Of a stretch of 64,000 nt of DNA, positions 51,110-61,249 are shown piece after piece. Origin of the DNA: Solanum dulcamara. Its lineage: Eukaryota; Streptophyta; Magnoliopsida; Solanales; Solanaceae. The stretch is taken from the NCBI RefSeq assembly GCF_947179165.1, contig NC_077246.1, positions 73,660,421-73,724,420 on the forward strand, written 5' to 3'. How positions within the stretch are numbered: the first letter of the stretch is position 1; the number at the start of each line of letters is the position of its first letter. The translations under genes and the position numbers were made by a program. The notes under the pieces are model-generated. The model saw only the letters and a program-made list of their open reading frames with translations, was not told the DNA's origin and made no database searches.

Positions 51110-51800
51110 TCTAACCTGGTTCTACTTATAAACTCACTTATTAGAAAGGGCAGGCAGACTAGTAACGTTCTTCTGGTAGCTACTGAGCATCTTCATACGA
51201 GGAAGAGACAAGGCAATCCTGGATTTCTATGCAGGCTAGACATTGAGAAAGCATTCGACCATATCTATTGGAATGACTATATCAATCTGCTGAGTAAAAT
51301 GCTTGGAGACAAACAGATAAATTGAATCCATCTCTGTGTTTCTACAGATAGATTCTGCAGTTACTAAATGGCAAAGCTGAACGTCACTTCTCTTCCCAAG
51401 GGAGACTGAGGCAACGGGACTGACTCATTCTTCTTCTGTTCATTTTTGAGAAAGTAAGGGACACTCTGAAGAGTTTTCAGAGCACCTTTTCCTATACTAC
51501 CATAAAACATCAGAGTTAAGAACTCTCTTCCTAGACATCTTTGTAATACACAGGGTGATGCTCAAAACTAAAGAAAAAACTGCTTGCAATTTGGTCATAA
51601 AGTAATCTCACAAGGATCAGAGAGAATTTGGACCAACGTCCCTGCCAGTATTTCATGGGTCTTATGGAAAGAGAGGAATCAAAGATGCTTTGACGGGAGA
51701 GATGTACCTGCCCATAGATCGAAATGTAAATGTTTCTATTGACTTCCGTGGTGTCAGCACACTCTTAGATTTCTTGCATTTTTTTTGCAAAAGTAGTTTG
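51110..51800 (+). mobile_element. LINE ORF2 remnant with internal deletion
   Basis: The first part translates to SLIRKGRQTSNVLLVATEHL and LCRLDIEKAFDHIYWNDY, which is the reverse-transcriptase block preceding the active site (LDIEKAFD). A later part (51640-51720) gives SWVLWKERNQRCFDGRD, the C-terminal LINE motif. The YADD core and most of the enzyme are missing, and frames shift. A dead copy in plus orientation. Confidence 0.75.
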
Positions 51801-52332
51801 ATACCTCTTGTACTTATCCAGCACAAAAAGACTTGCACACACTTGTCAGGAAAACAACCGTAATCAATAACCTCAAAGAACCTCAAGTAATCCACCTCCA
51901 ATACCCCGACAAATAAAAAGGTGCTCTCTGCAGATTTAGGGCAATAGTTGACTTTTCTCAACAGCAAAAAGCTTTAAAGTAACAAAGATAATAGTTCTAG
52001 GACAATAAATTGTAAAACAGCATTAAGCAGAAGAACAACAGCTAAAACACCATTGAGCATATTTTAGTACTTACAATGAACCATACAAATTTACATGAAA
52101 AAATGACAACTTAACTCCACCAGAAAGTTTCTACGTTACAATCTCCTACAGTGCTAAGTATAACCCAAAATCAATAATACATATTCATGATGAAGTACAA
52201 TCAAAATTCCCTCATCATTTTCAATGTAAAATTGCGAAAATGAATGGGTCTTCTTGCTGGCAAACCAAGTGTGTAAGTGATTGAAAATTCCGAGTAATTC
52301 TAGGAATTAAATCTGACCTTTCTAGATTCACG
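51801..52332. other. 3' flank of FAX1
   Basis: The part next to 52332 is likely the 3' UTR of the leftward FAX1 gene. No exon or named mobile element. Confidence 0.4.
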
Positions 52333-55300
52333 TCAAGATGTCCCAGCAGCAGATACCTTCAGCTTCTTGGGTGGTGGATTCCCCCCAGACAATACCACGT
52401 AAGAGTAGAAGCAAAACATTGCAGCACTGTCATTTCAGACAGCAGAATTCAGATAATGATACACCTCACACTGAATTTTCAAGAAGATACGCGAGAAAGA
52501 AGACGTTGCAATACCTGATGGCGGCATAAAAGCCAGTGGGAAATACTTTCTTTGTCTGCAGAAAAAACTACAATTATAAATTTGAAAATGCAAGCCACTG
52601 AATAATCTAATGGAAGACTTCCAGAGTACAAGGAACTACCAGAGAGAAAGTCTGCATGTTTTTCCATAGAAGGACTGCGGCAAGCACTGCAGGAACAATA
52701 GCAGCGAAGTCATTAATAATTGGAGAGACAGTATATACTGAATATCCACTAGGCTGGACGTATTGATGTCAACAACAACCAACTACACAAAATGTTTCAT
52801 TTGCTTCAACAAATGTGGCAAGAAAAGAGTGACAGATCAATCTCGAAATTGATTGGCTTGAAGTAGGAAAATAGAAGTAAAAAAAAAAAAAAAAAAAAAA
52901 ACTAGATCTTCGAATGGCAGATGGGAAAACATACTTTCCTTCTTTCCCCTCTTTTTCCTTTTGAAAGCAAGGATTATTTCCGCATAGAAGATGTTTCCAT
53001 GGACTTAATATATTCATATTACCAGGTAGTTGAGGGCGGAAAGTTGTGAAACCGAGAGCTAGAAATATACATTATTCATTTATAGATATCTTGTTCATTT
53101 CAAACAATTATGTAATCAATTATTACTAAAGTTTCGTTTCCCAAGTGTTTTTACATATCCGCTGTCTCATTCATACGAATATCCATCAACGAATAATTAT
53201 ACACATAAATTTTGTCTTTCCTGTCCCCAACTTTCCCAAGTGAAAAAATATTAGTATTCAAAAAAACGAACGACTTAATGCTCGAAAAAAAAAGAAGAGA
53301 AAATGTAAGGCTGATATAAAATGTTAACACTAAGATCAGATACAAAACAGATCACATTCAAAGAAATTGTCCCCTTCTCATCAGCAAACTAAAGCTAGTC
53401 CAGCTGCACAAATATAGCAACTAACTTACAGGAAACCAGCAAATACCTGCTTGACCCAGTATGAATGGCAAGCTAGATTTTCCTTGTCTCCAGACCCTCA
53501 AGCTAATGGTGCTGAAGCCCAGTAAAGCACATCCAAAAAGAACACCATTACTTAAAGTCACAGGGTTCCTTGAGAAAATAAAACCAACAATGCCCCCAGT
53601 GAAAACAAGACCACCTGTGATGAGGATCATTATAGTACTTACAAATCATAATAATTAAGTGGCAGCAAGAATTATACACACCAAGCCGGACAGACAGACG
53701 GACGGGACGCACAGACGGAGGGATGGACGTACGGGACGGAGGGACGAATGGACAGACGGATGGATGGATGGATAGATATTTCCTGAATCTAATGATATAC
53801 GTATGTAAGATTCTGAGAATCATTGGTTCCTGCATAAAGTTGAGAACTTTATATAGCTCAAAGAAATGCAAGGGACTAATACCTTGATTCTTCCCTTACC
53901 TATATCTACTGCACTACCAAACATCTATAGGATGCACAAACTCCTAAATAATGAAGCAAATTTCTTGGATCCAGTGACACATCGGGAATTCCACCAGGAT
54001 AGGTCATTCAATAGAACTGGTGTTTACGCTCAAAGGAAATGAGTTAGGGATTTATTCTGATGCTCACGACGTATTAGCAGGTAAAGAAACAAATGTAATG
54101 CTTATGTTTCCAATGAAGAAAAGGAATTTCACAAGACAAAAATTGATCCTTGCCTACATTGACAAAATATGTCCTCCCTTTGGATGAAAAAGTCTTAAAT
54201 TTTTGTACTTTCAATAGGATCTTTTAGGTTTAAGAAAAGGACCTGAGGGTCAATTAATGTTTAGACTCTGTGAAAGGTCATAGGAAGCACTCCCCAATTT
54301 TTTGAGGAGGTTATATTACACCAGAAAGGGGATGCTCCCCAATATATAAGAGGTATACACGAAGGGGCCTCGGAGCAACGGTAAAGTCGTCTATGTGTGA
54401 CCTATAGGTCACGGGTTCGAATCGTGAAAGCAACCATCAACGCTTGCATTAGGGTAGGTTGTCTACATTACATCTGTTAGGGTGTGGCCCTTCCTAGGAC
54501 CCTGCTAACGCAGGATGCTTTGTGCACCAGGCTGCTCATATTTATAACAAGTATACATAGCAAAAGAAGGATCTATACAGAATGTTGCACTCAACAAGAA
54601 GACACCTACTATCTATCCAAGTAGTTATCCTAAGTACTGCAGAAGCAAAAGAAAAACAACAAGACATTTGTACTTTTAGGTAGTTCCCCCTTAAAAGCCC
54701 TACCATTACTATCGACTTGGATGCCTAATGTAATAGTTGAAGGGCATGCACTAAAGTATATCCCAATGAATGGCTGGCAACCTAATCTTCCTTTTTCTTT
54801 ACCTTAATTGATCACCACAGAGTATAAAGAGAGGGAGTTAAAAAAAGGAACGCAAAACAAACAAAAAAGACAGACATATCTTCTCAAAGAATCATTAAAA
54901 CCTCTAGAATAGAGCTTATGTTTGGATAAGGCAATGAGGTGGAAAATTGTGTTTCTAGTTTACACTATTTCAATTTTAAGCATTATTCTGAAAAGTGCAA
55001 CAAGTGAGAATACCTTGACAGAGAAAAGAACAGATGGTGATATCAGGCACTAAAAAAGCACTAGTTTCTCTACATTTTTGAGGCAATACTCACCAAAGGG
55101 AATACCAAAACAGAAATCATGAATTTTGGCTGTATTTTTTGAATGACTGATGGAGTTTGCTTGCACTGACCCATTCATTTCTTTTCCTGGAACAAGTTCT
55201 TCTGACTTTAAATTTGCATTTGATGAGCTTCCGTTATGTGATTGTGATGCATCTCTAGTATAACCTAAAGCGGTCCTGTTTTCTAAATTGGATAAATCCG

Positions 55301-57485
55301 AGCCACAAGCATCATTTCTCACAACCACTACCTGAACTCTATGACAAATGAAGATGTGTAAGTGGATATACGTTCCAGATAGAGTGTCTCTCAATCCACA
55401 AACCCAAATTTCAGCAAAACAATAGAAAGTCCAATTCAAGTAGTATTAGAAAACTAAAATCATTATCATTTTGGAAGTCAAATGCCAGATGTCAACCAAT
55501 AAATCACCAAATTGCTTTAAAGAAACAAAAGAAAGGAAAAGTAAGGATGACATGATTAAGGATTTTACGCAGTTCAATGGTTCCATCTTAGAGCCTGTTT
55601 GGATGGACTTATTTTAAATAACTTATAAGTTGAAAACTGCTTATAAGTTAAAAAAAATAAGTAGGTGCAGCCCAACTTATTTATTTTGACTTATAAGCTG
55701 TTTTCAACTAATAAAGGGCAGCCCGGTGCACTTAGACTCCCGCTATGCGTAGGGTCCGGGGAAGGGCCCGACCACAAGGATCTATTGTACGCAGCCTTAC
55801 CTGTTTTCAACTTATAAGTTGTTTAAAATAAGTACATCCAAACAAACCCAATTATTTATTGAGGCTTATTTTAAGCACAAAATGACGTTAAGTTGGCCAG
55901 TCAAACACTAAAAAAAGCTGAAAACAGCTTATAAGTAACTTATAAGACAATCCAAACGGGCTCTTAGTAGGCTTTGATATGATTCGTGAGCAAAAACATC
56001 TTCTATTACTAGTAGCCGGCTAGCCTCAAGAGGCTATTGAAGTAAGTTGATAGAGAGACATCAACCTGAAGTTTAAAATGTGAATAGTTAATGAATTTGA
56101 TTTCTTACAAATTGTGAATGATGTTTAGAATTCTGAGGTACACACAAGTTGGCCCGAAGACTACCTACTTTATGTTAGGTTGAGAAAATGGATCTAAATA
56201 AAATGGAGCGGATCTAGAGGATTCGCACAACCAACGCCACCTAATTTATAACTGACCCAACTAATTTGGACTGAATGTATTGCTGATTGACATGACTCCT
56301 ACATTGAAGTCAGCTTAATATTACAACAACATATGCAATATTAAAATTAAGTCAGATCCATCAAAACAAAACAGTAGGGATAATTGGAATCAGACAAGTA
56401 TGTGCTCATATTATGCCTAATAATTACACAGGATACAACAACACATACCCAGTGTAATTCCATAAGTGAAGCGTGGTCTAGGGAGGGTGATGTGAACGCA
56501 ACCTTACCCCTACCATGTGAAGATAGAGAGGTGGTTTCCAAAAGACCCTCGGTTCAAGTAAGGAATATAAAAAATAAAAAGTCAAGTATGCATAGCAAAT
56601 ACAGTAGCAGAGAATCTAAAGAAGAGAACAGTAGCAACAACAAATAATATGACAACTGAAGCAAAGGAAACAACAAGTAACACAAAAATCGAAGAATAAT
56701 ATGGTAGGATAATCTGTAAAAATAAGTATTTTTGTTAAGTTTTAAAAGTCAAAATGTGGTTGGCAAAGAATTACCGTTAACTCTAGGACTAAAACCCATT
56801 GAAAAACCACACTCAACCTTCATTGCAAACCATGAAAAGAACACATTTTTTACCAAAAAGATCAATTTTTTGAAGAATTGACATAACCCTACTGTCCCTA
56901 CATCAAAAATTCATCAAACTCATTCCTTTTTTTTCTGGGGATTCTTCAATTCTTTCCTTTTATCCAAACAAGAATAACCACACTCAACCTCCATTGCAAA
57001 CCATGAAAGACCATATTTTGACCAAAAAGATCAAATTTTTAACCAAATTAGTATAAACCCATATCAAAAAACCTTCATTAGCAAACCATGAAAAAACCAC
57101 ATTTTGACCAAAAAGATCAATTTTTTAACCAAATTAGTATAACCCCACACCAAAAATTCATCAAATTTCCTACCTCTTTTTTTTCTGGGATTTCTTCAAA
57201 TTCTTTCCTTTTATCTCCAAACAAACAACAATAAAGCAAACACCCAATAAAGAACACTAATTTCTCAATTACAAAACAAACATAAATAAGAAATTCAAAA
57301 CAAATTTACGGGTTAAGCAAAATTTGGGGAAATAAAAAATAAGTAAATAATATACAAAAAATTAAAATTAAAAATAAAATTGGCACCTTCCGATGAAGAG
57401 TAGAACAAGGATGTAGATGAGTGTAGAATAGAAATCTTCTATTGATGGAGGAGAAGCATGAGAGCTGACAAATCGCTGATGACAT
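52333..57485 (-). CDS. FAX1: Plastid FATTY ACID EXPORT protein, FAX1 type
   Basis: FAX1 is an inner-envelope membrane protein of the TMEM14 (Tmemb_14) family that moves free fatty acids out of the plastid towards ER lipid synthesis. Six exons: 57387-57485, 55094-55331, 53447-53614, 52640-52686, 52515-52555 and 52333-52426 (687 nt, 228 aa, phases close). Residues 1-33 (MSSAICQLSCFSSINRRFLF...) are Ser/Arg-rich, like a transit peptide. A hydrophilic linker follows, then AAKIHDFCFGIPFGG-like KIHDFCFGIPFGG, GGIVGFIFSRNPVTLSNGVL, FSTISLRVWRQGKSSLPFIL, AVLAAVLLWKNMQTFSL, TKKVFPTGFYAAIS and CFYSYVVLSGGNPPPKKLK: four hydrophobic helices as in the family. The IHDFCFGIPFGG start of the membrane domain favours FAX1 over its paralogues. 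It is divergent from the glucanase gene, 1.09 kb apart. Confidence 0.93.
53686..53775 (+). repeat. GGACGGACAGACGGAT-type minisatellite in FAX1 intron 3
   Basis: About 90 bp built of 'gacggacg', 'acagacgg', 'ggacgta' and, at the end, (GGAT)4 tetranucleotides. It lies 70 bp upstream (gene sense) of the acceptor of the exon 53447-53614. Confidence 0.85.
54361..54540 (+). mobile_element. tRNA-derived SINE in FAX1 intron
   Basis: 'agcaacggtaaagtcgtctatgtgtgacctataggtcacgggttcgaatcg' contains a box B (GGGTTCGAATC). It is followed by 'gcttgcattagggtaggttgtctacattaca', 'gtgtggcccttcctaggaccctg' and 'aggatgctttgtgcaccaggctgc', the full Solanaceae SINE order. GTATACA on both sides may be the target duplication. 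Three relatives are at 60577-60763, 63343-63492 and 63523-63701. Confidence 0.85.
55591..55964. mobile_element. Tourist-like MITE with TTA target duplication in FAX1 intron 1
   Basis: GAGCCTGTTTGGATGGACTT at the left and CAATCCAAACGGGCTC at the right are inverted ends. TTA flanks both sides (55588-55590 and 55965-55967). The interior holds many 'cttataagttgaaaac' inverted phrases. It carries a nested SINE piece at 55710-55800. Related to 48017-48399. Confidence 0.9.
55710..55800 (-). mobile_element. SINE fragment nested in the Tourist-like MITE
   Basis: 'gggcagcccggtgcacttagactcccgctatgcgtagggtccggggaagggcccgaccacaaggatctattgtacgcagcctt' is a Solanaceae SINE piece. The 12-bp CTGTTTTCAACT occurs on both sides (55698-55709 and 55801-55812), a target-site duplication that fixes the insertion borders exactly at 91 bp. 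Confidence 0.9.
56425..56560 (-). mobile_element. SINE/RTE 3' tail, reverse, in FAX1 intron 1
   Basis: 'acaacaacacatacccagtgtaattccataagtg', 'ggtctagggagggtgatgtgaacgcaacc', 'cccctaccatgtgaagatagagaggtggtttcc' and 'gaccctcggttc' are the reverse complement of the repeat at 18370-18607, nearly complete. Confidence 0.8.
56805..57240 (-). repeat. Tandem duplications near the start of FAX1 intron 1
   Basis: 'aaccacactcaaccttcattgcaaaccatgaaa' recurs near 56808, 56978 and 57066, each followed by 'ttttgaccaaaaagatcaa' and 'ttaaccaaattagtataacccc'. 'ttttttctggggattcttcaattctttccttttatc' occurs at about 56930 and 57178. Units are 90-170 bp. This is the first intron, within 150-600 bp of exon 1. Confidence 0.85.
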
Positions 57486-58505
57486 TCTTGATTCACTTTT
57501 AATTTTTTATTTTTTGAGAAAATATTGGAATATTCAAAGTTTGTGTTTTTTTTTTTTATGAATTTGAGAAAGTGAGAAAAATGGTTTATTCAGATTCTGT
57601 TGTTGGAGGGAGAGACTAGAGAAAATTGACTGGGGACTAAAGTGTCATATTTAATACTTTTGGGCCTTAAATAGATAGTGCTTTTTAAAGCATTCAGCTG
57701 CTCGACCAAAAATAATTATAAGAACTGTTATTCTTTTGCAAGTTTCTATATTTTTCTTTGAATCGTTTAAATCCATCGTTAGATAAATTTGTGTAACGAT
57801 AGATTTGGTTTGATCGCGTTGTTACCTTAACATTTTCTTCTCATTTTATTTTTATTTATTATTAAAATAATCTTACTTTATTCTTTACCCTAACTTTTGT
57901 AGTAGCTTTATCTCGTACTCTATTTTTCTAGTAGATTTATCATTCAAATTATTAATATGTAACATTATGTAACAACAAAGAGCAATACAATCTATCCAAA
58001 TAGTGTATTCATTAAAATTATATAATACGATACAATACAACATAATGCATTATAAAATAATATGTAATAACCATTCACACAGAGTGTTAGTTTTCAGTTC
58101 ATTAACTAATAATACATAGGGGCAAATGTATCATTTACCGTACGAGTTCAACAAAACTCAATAGCTAAGAATTCACAAATTGTAAACTTCAAATCTCAAA
58201 TCTCAAATCTCTCTCGATCACTACCACTAGAGGTGCCAAACCAATTCTATGTACACAAGTGTCCTTTAGATATTCTTTTTTAGTCATTATTGAAATTTCT
58301 ACCTACTATATATACTCCAACAATTACTGTACTAATTGATGTTAAGGTTCTGCTAATTAAGAAAATTCAATGTCATTTTGATCAAGGATTTGGAGACTTT
58401 TCAAACTTAGTGATTTATCTCTTAGGTGTATGTTCTAGATCATATAATTCAATTTGTTTTTGTTATCTTTTTTCCATAGATTGATTTGACTTGACAATAT
58501 AATTT
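57486..58505. other. Intergenic region between divergent FAX1 and glucanase
   Basis: TGGGCC at 57661-57666 is a single site II motif 175 bp above the FAX1 start. From about 57700 to 58090 there are MITE-like phrases ('aaatccatcgttagataaatttgtgtaacgatag', 'aatacgatacaatacaacataatgc') related in style to the element at 11707-12209, with unclear ends. Confidence 0.45.
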
Positions 58506-58510
58506 TTCTT

Positions 58511-58518
58511 TATAAAGG
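58511..58518 (+). promoter_or_regulatory. TATA box of the glucanase gene
   Basis: TATAAAGG lies 56 bp above the ATG, leaving a leader of roughly 25-30 nt. A second candidate, CTATATATA near 58306, is 260 bp above and would give a long leader. Confidence 0.5.
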
Positions 58519-58573
58519 ATATGTTTTTCTAGTTTCTCTTAGCCATAGTTAAATTTATTTATTTTTCTTTCCA

Positions 58574-60365
58574 ATGACTAGCACAACATCAAATTTTAGT
58601 TTTTTCACTTTGATTATCTTTGGTGTACTTACATTAGCTACCCTGGATTTTACAGGTATACATCTCTCTCTCTTTCTTCTTAGACACAAAATATTACAAT
58701 AGTATAATATTTTCTACTTACAATATAATTACTCTTGTTTTTTTCGATCGCGCTTGAAGACTATTTTACACATATAATTTGAGGTATGTCATTAAACTTT
58801 TCTCGCTATAACAAAAAAATAATTATTTGTTGCATCAAATTAACTAAACCATGTGTAGACTGCTCAGGAAACACAAATGATCGGAAGGTCAAATTTTTGG
58901 CACATATGAAGTGAGTGACATGCCATGACTCGGTGTCAAAAAGTTTGACCATTTGACTCATATGTGGCGAACGATGTGTTATAGTCTGTCATTCGAAAAT
59001 TTGACATTTCGATCATTTGTATCTCCTGAGCAATTCACACGTAGTCTAGTTACTTTAATGTTATATCGAGTAAAGTTCAGTGACCATGCGTGAAATTAAT
59101 CCCTATATGACATGGACTCAAGCATGAGTATTGGATACATGGAGGTACTAGACTCAGGTTTTGAACGAAGTACTTGTACTCTCATCCTCCGTGGCTAACA
59201 TAAGCATAATGAGACCAATGAAGGATCCGAGTAACATAGCTTGATGAGCTTATAGGTAGAACCTAAGTTGCACGGAGTCTTCACTTTCGATGCCTCACCC
59301 GTGTCGGATTCTCCAAAAATACACTACTTTTGGAGAATCCAACGCGCACCCCTGACATTTTTGAAGAGTCCGAGCAACATAGGGTAGAACTAATGTTATG
59401 TTTTATACAATGCAGGTGCTCAAACTGGAGTTTGTTATGGAAGGCTAGGGAATGGATTACCATCTCCAGCAGATGTTGTGTCACTATGCAATCGAAACAA
59501 TATTCGGAGAATGAGAATATACGATCCTGACCAGCCAACCCTCCAGGCTCTCCGAGGCTCCAATATTGAGGTCACGCTAGGTGTCCCGAACACAGATCTT
59601 GAAAGCATCGCTGATAGCCAAGACAATGCAAATACTTGGATTCAAAATAATGTTAAGAACTATGATAATGTTAAGTTCAGGTATATAGCAGTTGGAAATG
59701 AAGTTAGTCCCTTCAATGAAAACTCCAAGTATGTACCTATTCTTTTCAATGCCATAAGGAACATTCAAACCGCAATATCTGGTGCTGGTCTCGGAAACCA
59801 GATCAAAGTTTCCACAGCTATTGAAACTGGACTTACTACAGATACTTCTCCTCCATCAAATGGAAGATTCAAAGATGAAGTTCGATTCATCGAGCCTATC
59901 ATCAACTTCCTTGTGACGAATCGCGCCCCTTTGCTTGTCAACATTTATCCTTACTTTGCAATAGCTGAAAATCCAAACATTAAACTTGAGTATGCACTTT
60001 TTACATCCCCTGAAGTTGTTGTCAATGATAATGGAAGAGGATACAAGAACCTTTTTGATGCCATCTTAGATGCCACATACTCAGCCCTTGAAAAGGCTGG
60101 TGGCTCGTCTTTGCAGATTGTTGTATCGGAGAGTGGTTGGCCTTCAGCTGGAGCAGGACAGTTAACTTCCATTGACAATGCCAGGACTTATAACAACAAT
60201 CTGATTCAGCATGTGAAGGGAGGGAGTCCTAAAAGGCCTTCCGATCCAATAGAGACGTACATCTTCGATCTGTTTGATGAAGATCAGAAGGACCCTGAAA
60301 TTGAGAAGCATTTTGGACTATTTTCAGCAAACATGCAACCAAAGTACCAGATCAGTTTTAACTAG
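58574..60365 (+). CDS. GH17 endo-beta-1,3-glucanase
   Basis: Secreted glycoside hydrolase family 17 enzyme that cuts beta-1,3-glucan (callose, fungal walls); many members are PR-2 defence proteins. Two exons, 58574-58655 and 59416-60365 (1032 nt, 343 aa). The intron splits the end of the signal peptide, which is typical of the family. Residues 1-28 ([20 protein letters not shown]...) form the signal; the mature protein starts near [20 protein letters not shown]. The general acid is Glu123 in VGNEVS and the nucleophile Glu266 in [17 protein letters not shown] and [11 protein letters not shown] are also family blocks. It ends KYQISFN with no vacuolar extension, X8/CBM43 domain or GPI signal, which points to an extracellular (acidic-type) form. 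The intron contains two fold-back elements. Confidence 0.96.
58785..59100. mobile_element. Fold-back MITE in glucanase intron
   Basis: 'agactgctcaggaaacacaaatgatcggaaggtcaaatttt' at 58857 on pairs with 'aaaatttgacatttcgatcatttgtatctcctgagcaattcaca' ending about 59040. The outer 'attaaacttttctcgctataac' also pairs with 'gttatatcgagtaaagttcagtg'. The total of about 310 bp is an imperfect long hairpin. Confidence 0.75.
59255..59390. mobile_element. Fold-back MITE (TATGTTGCTCGGA family) in glucanase intron
   Basis: 'taagttgcacggagtcttcac' and 'gaagagtccgagcaacatag' are inverted ends, and 'ggattctccaaaaatacactacttttggagaatcc' forms an inner hairpin. Same family as 13383-13498. It ends about 25 bp before the exon 2 acceptor. 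Confidence 0.75.
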
Positions 60366-60494
60366 TTCAAAAGCAAGAGGAGAGCATTAAGAGGGATAAA
60401 GGACTTTCCTTTGTATGTATGAAATTCTGAATAACAGTTCCAGCTTCAAGAGAAAGTAGCCTATATGCATTATGTACTGAAATCATCATATGCT

Positions 60495-60500
60495 AATAAA
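60495..60500 (+). terminator. Candidate poly(A) signal AATAAA
   Basis: AATAAA lies 130 bp after the glucanase stop codon, before the SINE at 60577. Positional evidence only. Confidence 0.5.
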
Positions 60501-60576
60501 GAAAGAAATATATTACAATAATGAAACACCTTTCTTTGCACTATTGATTTTATCTGCAGCAACCTTGTGTATCATT

Positions 60577-60763
60577 GAAGGGGAGTTTAGGAGTAACGGT
60601 AAAGTTGTCTCCGTGTGACATATAGAGCAGGGTTCCGAGCCATGGAATCAAACACTGATGATTGCTTCAGTGTAGGCTGTCTACGTCACACCCCCTTGGA
60701 TGTAGCCCTTCCTCGGACTCTGTGTGAACACAGGATGCTTTGTGCACCGGGCTGCCTTTTATA
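60577..60763 (+). mobile_element. tRNA-derived SINE between convergent genes
   Basis: 'gaaggggagtttaggagtaacggtaaagttgtctccgtgtgac', 'gtgtaggctgtctacgtcacacccccttggatgtagcccttcctcggactctg' and 'aggatgctttgtgcaccgggctgc' match the copy at 54361-54540. Box B is damaged (GGGTTCCGAGCC has one extra base). Confidence 0.85.
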
Positions 60764-61249
60764 CACAAGGTCCTTTGTTTTGCATTTGGTTGGCTCACAT
60801 TCCATTGTTTCAACCAGGAAAGGGAATACTTACAAAGAAACTTAGTTGAATAGAGGAAATCCCTTGGCTTGAACGATGAATCGAGAGAAAGAAGGACGTC
60901 GCAATGTAAATTTATATGCAAAATTGAAAGTAGAAATGTTTACAGGAGAAAACCATCAAACAAAACCAACCATCACTGCTTTTAACAGACTCAAACTCTC
61001 TGAAGCATACAAAATTAGGCAAAAACAAACAAGAACGGAGAGTTTTTAAACTATTTACATCTTTATGTGAATTCTATTAAGAGTATAAAGCCAGAAAACA
61101 AAAAACAAAAACACTTCTTTTCCTCAATCCATTCGTATAAATTACACAAGCGGCTTTAAATCCAGATTATAGCTTCTTTTTGATTGAAGTTTCCGTTTTG
61201 CCTTGCTGGAACTATCAAGCAACTGAGCGAGCAATGCATGATAAGCTTT
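60764..61249. other. 3' flank of the IQD gene
   Basis: No exon. The part next to 61249 is probably 3' UTR of the leftward IQD gene. No clear poly(A) signal was picked out. Confidence 0.4.

Noticed and set aside
53548..53871. Minus-strand frame with Pro/Ser-rich 'RTSIPPSVRPVRLSVRLG'
   Set aside because: It is the translation of the GGACGGAC minisatellite, not a gene.
54361..54430. tRNA-like box B sequence (GGGTTCGAATC)
   Set aside because: It is part of a SINE repeated elsewhere in the window; no cloverleaf with acceptor stem could be formed, so it is not a tRNA gene. The same holds for 60577, 63523 and 50034.
59281..60178. Minus-strand frames across the glucanase
   Set aside because: They are antisense shadows of the GH17 exon and a fold-back MITE.
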